DNA of 19,834 bases from CAZSSM01 sp964609385 (GTDB taxonomy: Bacteria; Planctomycetota; Planctomycetia; Isosphaerales; Isosphaeraceae): the NCBI GenBank assembly GCA_964609385.1, contig CAZSSM010000108.1, positions 1 to 19,834 on the forward strand. Reading direction: 5' to 3'. The position numbers were made by a program, and so were the translations under genes. Below are positions 1 to 7,534 of the stretch, piece by piece. Each line of letters opens with the position of its first letter. Within the stretch, counting starts at the first letter, position 1. The notes beneath the pieces are model-generated. The model made no database searches and had not been told where the DNA came from. It saw only the letters and a program-made list of their open reading frames with translations.

Positions 1-903
1 CACACCTATGACCATCAACGGATCGGGTTCGCCGGAGACTGTGTACTGGCCACCCAGCAGCATTTCCTGGATGCCCTTCGCACGGGACAGGAGTTCGAGA
101 CCGACGGACAGAGCTATCTTAAAATCATGATGCTCATGGAAGCTGCATATCGATCCGATCAGCTCGGTCAACCGGTCCGAGTCGGCGAGGTCTCCGGCTT
201 GGGAGGATTGTCCGGCCGCGTCTCCGCAGCTCAGTCGTTGTTACCCCAGCACGAGATCATCGACTTGAGCTTGCCGATCGACAATATGATGCCCGGTGTC
301 GAGATTACCCCGGCGCGGATTCGCTCGCGAGACGGCTGGAACGCTACAACGCTTTCGCTTTACTCGCACAGCGGGACGCACATGGATGCCCCTCGGCATT
401 TCTTGGATGACCGCGAGACGATCGATAAGCAGGCCTTGGAGATCTGTCTCGGTCCCGCTCAGGTGATCGACCTGACCCCGGTCCAACCCAGCGAACTGAT
501 CGGGGTCGGGCGGCTGGGGACGTGGGCCGACCGGGTTCAGCCGGGCGATCGCCTGCTGTTGCGGACCGACTGGTCCGAACGTCGAGGCACACCGGCCTAT
601 CGCGATCAACTCACCGTGATCTCCACCGAATTGGCCGACTGGTTGGTCCGGCGCCAGGTCGCCCTGATCGGGGTGGAACCTCCTTCGGTCGCCGACGTCA
701 ACAACCTTGGAGAACTGACCGAGGTGCATCGGATCCTCCTCGATGCCGGGGTCGTGATCGTCGAAGGACTGAACGGGCTGGACCGGATCCCCGGTGGGTG
801 TTGCCAACTGATCGTGCTCCCGTTGCGGATCGTTGACGGCGACGGGTCGCCGGTCCGTGCGTTGGCCTTGGTCCCGCAGGATGATCGGGAGTCGGGTCGA
901 TGA
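1..903 (+). CDS. Oxidoreductase (Gfo/Idh/MocA-type C-terminus) fused in frame to cyclase-family hydrolase; 5' end outside window
   Basis: The frame is open from base 1, so the gene begins upstream. Visible residues 1-62 resemble the last helices of Gfo/Idh/MocA NAD(P)-dependent sugar oxidoreductases (GFAGDCVLATQQHFLDALRTG, then a YLKIMMLMEAAYRS stretch). After a Gly/Ser/Ala-rich linker (about 62-82), residues 84-290 form a cyclase-family (kynurenine formamidase-like) metal hydrolase with the signature HSGTHMDAPRHF; its first His is at visible residue 123. No stop separates the parts. ATG codons at 127, 130 and 136 lie inside the oxidoreductase helix and are poor starts for a free cyclase. A TTG at 199, eight bases after GCGAGG, is the only plausible internal start. 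The stop overlaps the next start (ATGA, 900-903), implying translational coupling to otnK. The cyclase assignment is firm. The oxidoreductase part is inferred from about 60 residues. The substrate is unknown; an acid-sugar lactone or amide would fit the operon. Confidence 0.8.
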   Translation, partial: HTYDHQRIGFAGDCVLATQQHFLDALRTGQEFETDGQSYLKIMMLMEAAYRSDQLGQPVRVGEVSGLGGLSGRVSAAQSLLPQHEIIDLSLPIDNMMPGVEITPARIRSRDGWNATTLSLYSHSGTHMDAPRHFLDDRETIDKQALEICLGPAQVIDLTPVQPSELIGVGRLGTWADRVQPGDRLLLRTDWSERRGTPAYRDQLTVISTELADWLVRRQVALIGVEPPSVADVNNLGELTEVHRILLDAGVVIVEGLNGLDRIPGGCCQLIVLPLRIVDGDGSPVRALALVPQDDRESGR

Positions 904-2162
904 TCCTGGGCTGCATCGCGGACGACTTCACCGGCGCGACCGATCTGGCCAACACTCTTGTGCAGGGCGGAATGCGGACCCTCCTTATCTTCGGCGTGCC
1001 CGAACCGACCGACGACTGGCCCCGAGCCGATGCCCTGGTCGTGGCCTTGAAATCGCGGTCGATCCCCCCGGACGAGGCGGTCGCGCTGAGCGTGAGATCG
1101 TGGGAGCGGCTGGAGGCTCTCGGAGTCCGCAAGCTTTTCTTCAAGTATTGCTCCACCTTCGACTCGACGGATCGGGGCAACATTGGCCCGGTCGCCGAAG
1201 CGCTCTTGGAGGCGATCGGCGGTTCCCGAACCCTCTTCTGCCCCGCGTTCCCGGCGAACGGCCGGACCGTCTACCAGGGGCACTTGTTCGTTGGCGACCG
1301 ACCGCTGGACGAGTCGGGCATGGAGCATCACCCGCTCAATCCGATGACCGATGCCGACCTCGTCCGGGTCCTCGCCCGACAGTCGTGTCGACCGGTGGGG
1401 TTACTGCCGTATCGGATTGTCGATCGAGGCGCCGAGGTGATCAAGGCCCATCTCGAGACGCTGGAAGCCCAGGGACGACCGCTGATTGTCGCCGATGCGC
1501 TGACCGAGCGGCACCTTCACGACCTGGCTCTGGGAAGCGTCGAGGACCGTTTGATCACCGGCGGCTCTGGGATTGCCCTGGGACTGCCCCGGCTCCTCTC
1601 CGAGCGATTCAGCGTCCCGCTCCAGGACGAACCGCCTGGGTTCCCCCAGTTGACTGGCCCGTCGGTGGTCTTGTCGGGGAGCTGCTCGTCGAAGACGCGC
1701 CAGCAAGTCGCGGCGTTTCGACAAGCTCATCCATGCTTGGAGCTTGAGATCGAGGCGATCCTGAGCGGGGATCCCGTGGTCGAATCGGCGCTCCGATGGG
1801 CGGGAGAGCGGGTGAATTCCGGACCGGTTCTTATCAGTACGACCGCTGACCCTGAACGGGTCCGGTCGATCCAGGAACGCCACGGTCGTGAGGCGTCGGC
1901 CGAGGCGATCGAGGGGGCTTTGGCCCGGATCGCTCGTGGCCTGGTCGGGATCGGCGTGCGTCGCTTGGTTGTCGCCGGGGGCGAGACATCCGGGGCGATC
2001 GTCAACGCTTTGGGGATCCGGGCAATCCGGATCGGCCCGCAGATCGCGCCGGGGGTCCCATGGACTTGGTCGCTGGGCGAGCCGACGATCGCCCTGGCCT
2101 TGAAGTCGGGCAACTTCGGCGGCGAGACGTTCTTCGTTGAGGCCTTGGAGATGTGGCCATGA
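900..2162 (+). CDS. otnK: 3-oxo-tetronate kinase, four-carbon acid sugar kinase family (DUF1537)
   Basis: The 420-residue product is full length for the family. The N-terminal acid-sugar-binding domain opens with the hallmark ADDFTGATD at residues 7-15. The C-terminal nucleotide-binding domain has the expected VLSGSCSSKTRQQV, GGETSGAIVNALG and LKSGNFGG motifs. Family members phosphorylate 3-oxo-tetronates (from threonate or erythronate) at O4 with ATP in the cytoplasm; relatives act on 3-oxo-isoapionate or similar acids, so the exact substrate is open. The start ATG overlaps the upstream stop, and the gene ends in another ATGA overlap with the aldolase gene, so the three are probably translated as a coupled unit. 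Adjacency to an OtnC-like decarboxylase strongly supports the tetronate assignment. Confidence 0.88.
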   Translation: MILGCIADDFTGATDLANTLVQGGMRTLLIFGVPEPTDDWPRADALVVALKSRSIPPDEAVALSVRSWERLEALGVRKLFFKYCSTFDSTDRGNIGPVAEALLEAIGGSRTLFCPAFPANGRTVYQGHLFVGDRPLDESGMEHHPLNPMTDADLVRVLARQSCRPVGLLPYRIVDRGAEVIKAHLETLEAQGRPLIVADALTERHLHDLALGSVEDRLITGGSGIALGLPRLLSERFSVPLQDEPPGFPQLTGPSVVLSGSCSSKTRQQVAAFRQAHPCLELEIEAILSGDPVVESALRWAGERVNSGPVLISTTADPERVRSIQERHGREASAEAIEGALARIARGLVGIGVRRLVVAGGETSGAIVNALGIRAIRIGPQIAPGVPWTWSLGEPTIALALKSGNFGGETFFVEALEMWP

Positions 2163-2791
2163 GCGAGCGAGAGCTCCGCGAACAAATCGTTGAGCACGGG
2201 CGCTCGCTCTACGAGCGTGGGTACGGCTGTGGGACCTCGGGTAACATCAGCGTCCGCTTGCCCGACGGGATCCTGATTACGCCGACCAACACGGCCATGG
2301 GACGGCTCGACCCCGATCGGATCGCCAAGGTGACCTGGGATGGGAACCACCAGAGCGGTGACAAGCCATCCAAAGAAGCGTTTCTGCACCTGACGATGTA
2401 TCGCGAGCGTCCGGAAGAGTCGTCGGTGGTGCATCTCCACTCGACCTATTCGGTAGCGGTCTCGTGCCTGGCCGATGTCGACCCCGACGACGTGTTGCCC
2501 CCAATCACCGCCTACTACATCATGCGGGTCGGTCGTCTGCCGCTGATCCCCTACTATCCGCCGGGAGATTTCGACTTGGCCGAAGCTGTCGGCGCGGAGG
2601 CACGAACGAGCCGCTCGGTTTTACTAGCGAATCACGGGCCGGTCGTCGCGGGTAAGTCGCTCGGCGCAGCCGTCTCAGCGATCGAAGAACTCGAGGAGAC
2701 CGCTAAGCTCTACCTGCTGCTCCGTGGCGCACCGACGAGATGGCTGACCCCTGAGCAGTGCCAAACGCTCCAGGAACGCTTCCCATCGTGA
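2159..2791 (+). CDS. otnC: 3-oxo-tetronate 4-phosphate decarboxylase-like, class II aldolase/adducin family
   Basis: This protein of about 210 residues belongs to the zinc-dependent class II aldolase/adducin family (fuculose-phosphate aldolase fold). The N-terminal phosphate-binding segment GTSGNISVRL is intact. The metal and catalytic residues are all visible: Glu73 in SKEAF, His92 and His94 in HLHSTYSV, and His159 in ANHGPVVAG. In the known pathway OtnC decarboxylates 3-oxo-tetronate 4-phosphate to dihydroxyacetone phosphate and CO2. I chose the ATG at 2159 because GGAG (2147-2150) lies eight bases upstream and because it reproduces the ATGA overlap seen at the previous junction; a GTG at 2153 would add two residues. 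Following directly after otnK makes OtnC more likely than a generic fuculose or ribulose-phosphate aldolase. Confidence 0.85.
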   Translation: MSERELREQIVEHGRSLYERGYGCGTSGNISVRLPDGILITPTNTAMGRLDPDRIAKVTWDGNHQSGDKPSKEAFLHLTMYRERPEESSVVHLHSTYSVAVSCLADVDPDDVLPPITAYYIMRVGRLPLIPYYPPGDFDLAEAVGAEARTSRSVLLANHGPVVAGKSLGAAVSAIEELEETAKLYLLLRGAPTRWLTPEQCQTLQERFPS

Positions 2792-2841
2792 TCTGATTTA
2801 GTTTCACGAATTTTGCCTGCGCTTGAGCGGAAACGACAATC

Positions 2842-3153
2842 ATGTACCTCATCACCGTCGAGTTCGTGATCCGGCCGGAGCATGCCGATGCCTTTCGCCG
2901 AGCCGTCGCCAACCAGGCACGCAACTCGGTCGACCGAGAACCGGGCTGTCGTCAGTTCGACGTCGGTGTCGATCCCGAGAACTCCCGGCGGTTCTTCCTC
3001 TTCGAGGTCTATGACGACCGCGAGGCGTTCGATGCGCACCGAAAGACACCGCATTTCGCCGAGTTCAGTGGACTGGTGACCGACTGGATCGAGTCCAAGA
3101 CGTTGCATGGCTGGGACCGCTTGGACCCGGGCGTTCAGGGAACAACCCCGTAA
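2842..3153 (+). CDS. Antibiotic biosynthesis monooxygenase (ABM) fold protein, LsrG-like/putative quinol monooxygenase
   Basis: This 103-residue product has the single-domain ABM ferredoxin-like fold, the normal size for the family. The core pattern is typical: EPGCRQFDVGVDPENSRRFF around residues 33-52, then FEVYDDREAFDAHRKTPHF. Databases usually name such proteins putative quinol monooxygenase, but LsrG in this family processes a phosphorylated small keto-sugar derived from autoinducer-2 and is not a quinol enzyme. Placed between a decarboxylase and a dehydrogenase for small hydroxy acids, a role on a phospho-keto acid or as an isomerase is plausible, but this is inference. The 50-base gap upstream (2792-2841) is AT-richer than the surroundings, and no strong ribosome binding site precedes the ATG. 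Confidence 0.8.
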   Translation: MYLITVEFVIRPEHADAFRRAVANQARNSVDREPGCRQFDVGVDPENSRRFFLFEVYDDREAFDAHRKTPHFAEFSGLVTDWIESKTLHGWDRLDPGVQGTTP

Positions 3154-3176
3154 GGTCGCCAATCCTTTGAGGTGCG

Positions 3177-4268
3177 ATGATGTCAACGTATCGGATCGCT
3201 GTCTTACCGGGAGATGGGATCGGCCCGGAGATCACGCGGGTAACCCTCGATTTGATTGATCAGTTGGTCGCGAAGACACCAGGGCTCAACTTGGAGTTGA
3301 CGTCGTACGACGCGGGTGCTGCACATTACGCCCAGCATGGTGTCGCGTTACCCGAGGACGTACTGGAGGCGTGCCTTCAAGCCGACTCGGTGTTACTGGC
3401 GGCGATCGGGTTGCCCGATGTCCGCAAGCCCGACGGGACCGAAGTCCAACCCGAGATGATGGTCGGACTCCGACGAGCTCTGGAACTATATGCCGCTGAG
3501 CGACCGGTCAAACTGTACCCCGGGGTTCCCTGCCCGTTGACGACGGCTAGATTTGGGATCGACCTGGTGATCATCCGCGAGAACCTCGAAGGGTTGTTCG
3601 CCTCATTCGGGGGTGGCGCGACCGTCGGCGACGAGGTGGCGACCGACACGCTGGTCGTCACCCGGGAGGGGACCCGACGTGTCGTCGAGCACGCCTTCAC
3701 GCTGGCCGAACGCCGATCTGGTCGACCGAGCGACGGGCAGAAGACGGTCACCTGTGTCGACAAGGCGAATGTCTTCCGGAGCTTCGCCTTCTTCCGCAAG
3801 GTCTTCTTCGAGGTGGCCGACCAGCACCCCGAGATCGCCGCCGAGGCGGCCTACGTCGACGCAATGAGCCTTTACCTCGTCCAAGATCCGTCATGTTATG
3901 ATGTGTTAGTTATGGAGAACCAGTTCGGCGATATCCTCTCCGACCTTGGAGCGGCGATCGTCGGTGGGCTTGGTCTGGGTCCCTCGGCCGAAATCGGTGA
4001 GCGGCACGCTTTGTTCCAGCCTTCGCATGGGACTGCACCTCAACTGGCCGGTAAGGACGTGGCCAACCCGCTCGCTCTGATCCTCTCGGCGTCGATGATG
4101 CTTGACTGGCTGGGCCACCGCAACGCCGATCCGGTCGCCCTCAAGGCCGGTCGTCAACTTGAGGAGGCCGTCACCAGCGTCCTGGCCGCTGGTCAGGTAC
4201 GGACCGCGGACATCGGTGGCACGTCGTCGACAACCCAGATGGGCCATGCTGTCCGAGAGGCCCTCTGA
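3177..4268 (+). CDS. Isocitrate/isopropylmalate-family NAD(P)-dependent dehydrogenase
   Basis: This full-length beta-decarboxylating dehydrogenase has 363 residues. Visible signatures are the N-terminal IAVLPGDGIGPEIT, the catalytic lysine region TCVDKANVFR (Lys196), the metal-binding aspartates in GDILSDLGAAI (Asp252, Asp256), and the cofactor loop SHGTAPQLAGKDVANP. The substrate segment IIRENLEGLFASF carries Phe141 where isocitrate, isopropylmalate and tartrate dehydrogenases normally have a catalytic Tyr. Relatives oxidise malate-type 2-hydroxyacids, including the C4 acids D-malate and tartrate, which suits this C4 acid-sugar operon. GAGG at 3169-3172 precedes two in-frame ATGs (3177 and 3180); the second has the better spacing. 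The family is certain. The substrate is not, and calling it LeuB would be unsafe. Confidence 0.85.
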   Translation: MMSTYRIAVLPGDGIGPEITRVTLDLIDQLVAKTPGLNLELTSYDAGAAHYAQHGVALPEDVLEACLQADSVLLAAIGLPDVRKPDGTEVQPEMMVGLRRALELYAAERPVKLYPGVPCPLTTARFGIDLVIIRENLEGLFASFGGGATVGDEVATDTLVVTREGTRRVVEHAFTLAERRSGRPSDGQKTVTCVDKANVFRSFAFFRKVFFEVADQHPEIAAEAAYVDAMSLYLVQDPSCYDVLVMENQFGDILSDLGAAIVGGLGLGPSAEIGERHALFQPSHGTAPQLAGKDVANPLALILSASMMLDWLGHRNADPVALKAGRQLEEAVTSVLAAGQVRTADIGGTSSTTQMGHAVREAL

Positions 4269-4338
4269 GCTGATCGCGGCCTGGGGGGTCCTAGCCCGTC
4301 TGATCACGCATCGCTCCGAGCATTCGAAGCGGGCAGAT

Positions 4339-4352
4339 CGATCATGTGATCG
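4339..4352. repeat. Short palindrome in the otn operon/patatin gap
   Basis: CGATCA-TG-TGATCG forms six-base arms around two bases, about 100 bases upstream of the chosen patatin gene start. It could be an operator, but GATCG is a common word in this DNA, so chance is a real alternative. I see no convincing promoter or terminator elsewhere in 4269-4452. Confidence 0.2.
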
Positions 4353-4452
4353 CTTACTGTTGGATCCGACGAAAAAGGGCTTTCCCGATTCGCTGCGATC
4401 TCGCAAGATCGAACTTGGGAGACTGGGGCGAGGGCCGGAGGGATCCACGGCG

Positions 4453-7400
4453 ATGCGAAGCGTGCTGGACTTCGGGGATGAGTATGCGCTGTGTGACGAG
4501 TCGGATCCGTTCCAGCAGGAGCGCCGGCTCCGTCGATGGTCAGCGATTCGTTCGATCCTGGTGCTGACGCTCTGGCCGTTGGCGATCGTGATCACCCTCC
4601 GAGTTTATCTATTCGGCGACCTTGGGTTGATTGGGCGATTTGCCGAGCACTGGCCTTTGTCGGTTCCATTGATTTTTGTTGGTTTGATCATCGGAGGTCA
4701 GTTCGGCCATGGCTATGGGCTACCTTTGCTCTTTCGCGATAGCCCCGACTCGCCCTGGTGGGACGCTCAACGCTCATTATTGAGCGGCCTAGGTGTGGTC
4801 TTGCTCGTGCTGACGGTCACGACAGTGGTTTACTTTGCCGAATACACCAACCACTTCGACCGGATCGTTACTGATTGGGAGGCTTGGCCCCGGCATCTAG
4901 CGCACCAGTTCGGAGGAAGAATCGATTCGATCCCCGACTTGATCCGCCTTTTCGACGACCCTGCGCGTCGATTCTTGGCCGAGAGTCGTTCCGAACTGAT
5001 TCTGGGCGCACGACCGACCGATCGGCTTGTCTTCTTCGGAGCGCTGGCGTTGCCGGTCAACGTGGTGGCCTTTGCGGTCTTCCAGTTCTGGGCGGCCTCT
5101 CCGTTGCTGCTCCTCTTGGCGATCTGTGTCCTGCTCCCCACGCCCGGCTTGGCCATTCGCGCCCGGCCCAAACGCCTCGAGGCCCGACGGCGTTGGCTCA
5201 TCGAGAAATTTGGATATCTCCTCGGTGCGGGGATCGGCCTGGCCATCGCCCTGGCCTGTGTGAATCTCTATTCGCTGTTCGTGATCAACTACGAAGAGTC
5301 GATCATGGACTGGTTCCACGGCCGTGGCGTGATGATGGCTCAGCGAACGGAGGGATTGGTCGGTCTTGATCTGCTGAGTCCGATGAAGATTGTCCAGGAG
5401 GCGGGCGAGACCAGCGCCGGCCAGCCAGTCGATGCGACGCGGATCGCCGTGGCCAACCACGCCGTCTGGAGCGTCGGCGGGTTCCTTATGATCTACTTCG
5501 CGATGTATCTGTTCGTCCTGCTGGCCTTCGGGCGGACACTCTCGCCGAGCTTGGGTATCTGCATGTTGTTGAACTTGGGGGTGATTGCATACCTGGTCCC
5601 GCTGATGCTGGCCCCGTCCTGGCAATTCGGGGTGATCTCAGCGTTCGCATTGGCGGTCCTGCTGGGCAATTCGCGGCGATTCGTCCGCCGGTTCGCGGGA
5701 ATGGATCGGTACTACGGAGGTCGTCGTGGACCGGAGTCGGGGCCGAAGGACCTCGATGTCGAGGAGCGTCGGCTGGAGTCGGGACAAATTCCGGATGTCG
5801 GCGCGACGATCCTATTGAGCGATCGGCGCACTTTAGAGGCCTGGGCGTCGCGATATACCCGCGTGGGTCGCAAGCCGAAACTGGTGCTGGTCACTACGAC
5901 CGGCGGGGCATATCGCGCCGCGTTCTGGACGACGACGGTCCTGGAGTCGTTGGCCGAGGCATGCCCCGGAGCCCTCAACCACATCCGCGTGATCACAGGG
6001 GCCTCGGGCGGGATGGTCGGCGCCGCCTATGTCGTCGCGATGCTCAACGAGCCGGCGCCGGGACAGTCCTACTCGCCCCCGTTCGCTGAGGGTTCATCCA
6101 AAGGCGGGCCAACTAGTCCGACGGAGCGTTTAGAGTGGGAGACTCGACGCGACAGCCTGACTCCAATCGTTCGCAAGCTCGTAACCAGTGACATCATCAG
6201 TACGGTTTTGCCGTGGCCGGTGCGACGTGATCGCGGTGACGTGCTCGACGAGCAGTGGCCGACCCTGGACCGCTCCTTCGCGACGCTCCGCGAGGGCGAA
6301 CGCGAAGGCTGGAGGCCCTCGCTGATCCTCGCTCCGATGGTCGCCGAGACCGGCCGACGCTTGCTGATCAGCAACCTCGACCTGTTCGGCTTGACTGAAG
6401 CGCGCGGCCTGAACCGACCCGACATCTCGTTCGTTCCTGAGCACGACACGCCGCGACTCCGTCGAGATCAGCGCGACCTTGAGCAGGGCCGAGTCACCGG
6501 GTTGGAGCGGCTCTACTCGAGGTCGGCTATCGAGTTCTTCCGCGCCTTTCCAGCTTGCTACGGGCCGCACCACCCAGTTGTCCAACTGCAACACCACGAA
6601 GGGGCTTGTTCAGGAAACGGCAACGGACATCTCAACGGATCCGCAGCGCGACCTTGGACGTCGGGTCAGACAATGCTCCGGGGCGGCCGATCGCGATCGA
6701 CCGAAACGTTTCGGATCGCCACGGCGGTCCGCATGAACGCCTCCTTTCCCTTCATCTCGCCGGCCGCTAGCCTGCCTGTCACCCCGACCCGTCGTGTCGT
6801 CGATGCAGGTTATTACGACAACTACGGGGTCGATCTGGCCGCCAACTGGGCCCTTCAGAACCGCGATTGGATCTGCCAGCATACGTCCGGCATCGCCCTG
6901 ATCCAGATCCGGGCCTCACGGAGCGAGGCACAACGCAAGCGGATCTGGATCGGTTCGGCTACCGAGGCCGATGGAGCGACCGGGTTCGTCCGACAGATAC
7001 TCCGACGCGTCGCGCGTGGAATCATCGGGTTGACGACTCCACCCACCGCCGCCATCGCTGCGCTCAGCCGCGGGATGGCCTATCGCAACGATCTGCTTGT
7101 CGCAGAACTCGATCGGACCTTCAATCAGATACCCGACAGTATTGCAAACAGTGAAGGGCCAAACGAGTCGGCCCGCTCGCACTCGTTCTTCGAGACCTTC
7201 GTCTTCGAGAACCCGATCACGATCGGGACGAATTGGTACATCACGCGTGATGAAATCTGCAAGATGAGTAATTCGATGGCCGGATCGCGGAGGTTTGGTC
7301 CCCTCCAAGGACAAGCCAGTCATAACTGTGGACAGCGACGCGCCTTTCAAGACTGGTTCGGCGACGGGCTCGAGGAAGTTCGCTCGATGCACACAAATGA

Positions 7401-7455
7401 CCCGTTGACGGCCAGCCATGTCCAGGACGTCGGGATCTCGTCGAGATCCATCTGA
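4453..7455 (+). CDS. Polytopic membrane protein with C-terminal patatin-like phospholipase domain
   Basis: About 1000 residues from the ATG at 4453, which has CGGAGGG (4436-4442) ten bases upstream. The same frame is open back to 4102, but that would overlap the dehydrogenase gene by 167 bases with unstructured, Arg-rich sequence. The N-terminal half holds roughly eight or nine hydrophobic segments (about residues 30-55, 68-90, 104-130, 190-240, 255-280, 335-360 and 365-415). The C-terminal half is a patatin-type serine hydrolase: oxyanion-hole GGAYR at 484-488, nucleophile motif GASGG with Ser518, and the dyad Asp784 in VVDAGYYDNYG. The catalytic Ser-Asp pair is therefore intact, and a membrane-bound acyl hydrolase acting on lipids is expected. 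The lipase half is probably cytoplasmic, since no signal peptide is apparent. The physiological substrate is unknown. It is on the same strand as the tetronate operon but 184 bases away, so probably a separate unit. Confidence 0.85.
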   Translation: MRSVLDFGDEYALCDESDPFQQERRLRRWSAIRSILVLTLWPLAIVITLRVYLFGDLGLIGRFAEHWPLSVPLIFVGLIIGGQFGHGYGLPLLFRDSPDSPWWDAQRSLLSGLGVVLLVLTVTTVVYFAEYTNHFDRIVTDWEAWPRHLAHQFGGRIDSIPDLIRLFDDPARRFLAESRSELILGARPTDRLVFFGALALPVNVVAFAVFQFWAASPLLLLLAICVLLPTPGLAIRARPKRLEARRRWLIEKFGYLLGAGIGLAIALACVNLYSLFVINYEESIMDWFHGRGVMMAQRTEGLVGLDLLSPMKIVQEAGETSAGQPVDATRIAVANHAVWSVGGFLMIYFAMYLFVLLAFGRTLSPSLGICMLLNLGVIAYLVPLMLAPSWQFGVISAFALAVLLGNSRRFVRRFAGMDRYYGGRRGPESGPKDLDVEERRLESGQIPDVGATILLSDRRTLEAWASRYTRVGRKPKLVLVTTTGGAYRAAFWTTTVLESLAEACPGALNHIRVITGASGGMVGAAYVVAMLNEPAPGQSYSPPFAEGSSKGGPTSPTERLEWETRRDSLTPIVRKLVTSDIISTVLPWPVRRDRGDVLDEQWPTLDRSFATLREGEREGWRPSLILAPMVAETGRRLLISNLDLFGLTEARGLNRPDISFVPEHDTPRLRRDQRDLEQGRVTGLERLYSRSAIEFFRAFPACYGPHHPVVQLQHHEGACSGNGNGHLNGSAARPWTSGQTMLRGGRSRSTETFRIATAVRMNASFPFISPAASLPVTPTRRVVDAGYYDNYGVDLAANWALQNRDWICQHTSGIALIQIRASRSEAQRKRIWIGSATEADGATGFVRQILRRVARGIIGLTTPPTAAIAALSRGMAYRNDLLVAELDRTFNQIPDSIANSEGPNESARSHSFFETFVFENPITIGTNWYITRDEICKMSNSMAGSRRFGPLQGQASHNCGQRRAFQDWFGDGLEEVRSMHTNDPLTASHVQDVGISSRSI

Positions 7456-7493
7456 ATACGAGCCCCGGAGGTGAATGGGGCTCGCATTTCAGA
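7451..7493. terminator. Hairpin between convergent genes
   Basis: CGAGCCCC (7459-7466) pairs perfectly with GGGGCTCG (7477-7484) across a ten-base loop. The flanks TCTGAAT and ATTTCAGA can extend the stem with one mismatch and one bulge. It overlaps the patatin stop codon and lies about 40 bases from the convergent cytochrome gene's end. There is no long T-tract, so I read it as a likely bidirectional terminator or 3'-end protector. Confidence 0.6.
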
Positions 7494-7534
7494 TGATCGA
7501 TCAGGTACCTATCCGGGGACTGATCCGCCTGGGA

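Noticed and set aside
606..1331. 241-residue minus-strand open frame
   Set aside because: Antisense to the cyclase and otnK genes, both strongly supported by motifs; no recognisable domain.
833..1747. 304-residue plus-strand frame overlapping otnK
   Set aside because: Shadow of otnK in another frame; Arg/Pro-rich, no motifs.
3177..4268. Naming the dehydrogenase leuB or icd
   Set aside because: No leucine or TCA genes nearby, the catalytic Tyr is replaced by Phe, and the operon concerns C4 acid sugars.
4102..4452. N-terminal extension of the patatin frame
   Set aside because: It overlaps the dehydrogenase gene by 167 bases, is Arg/Ser-rich with no family features, and a much better start with a good ribosome binding site exists at 4453.
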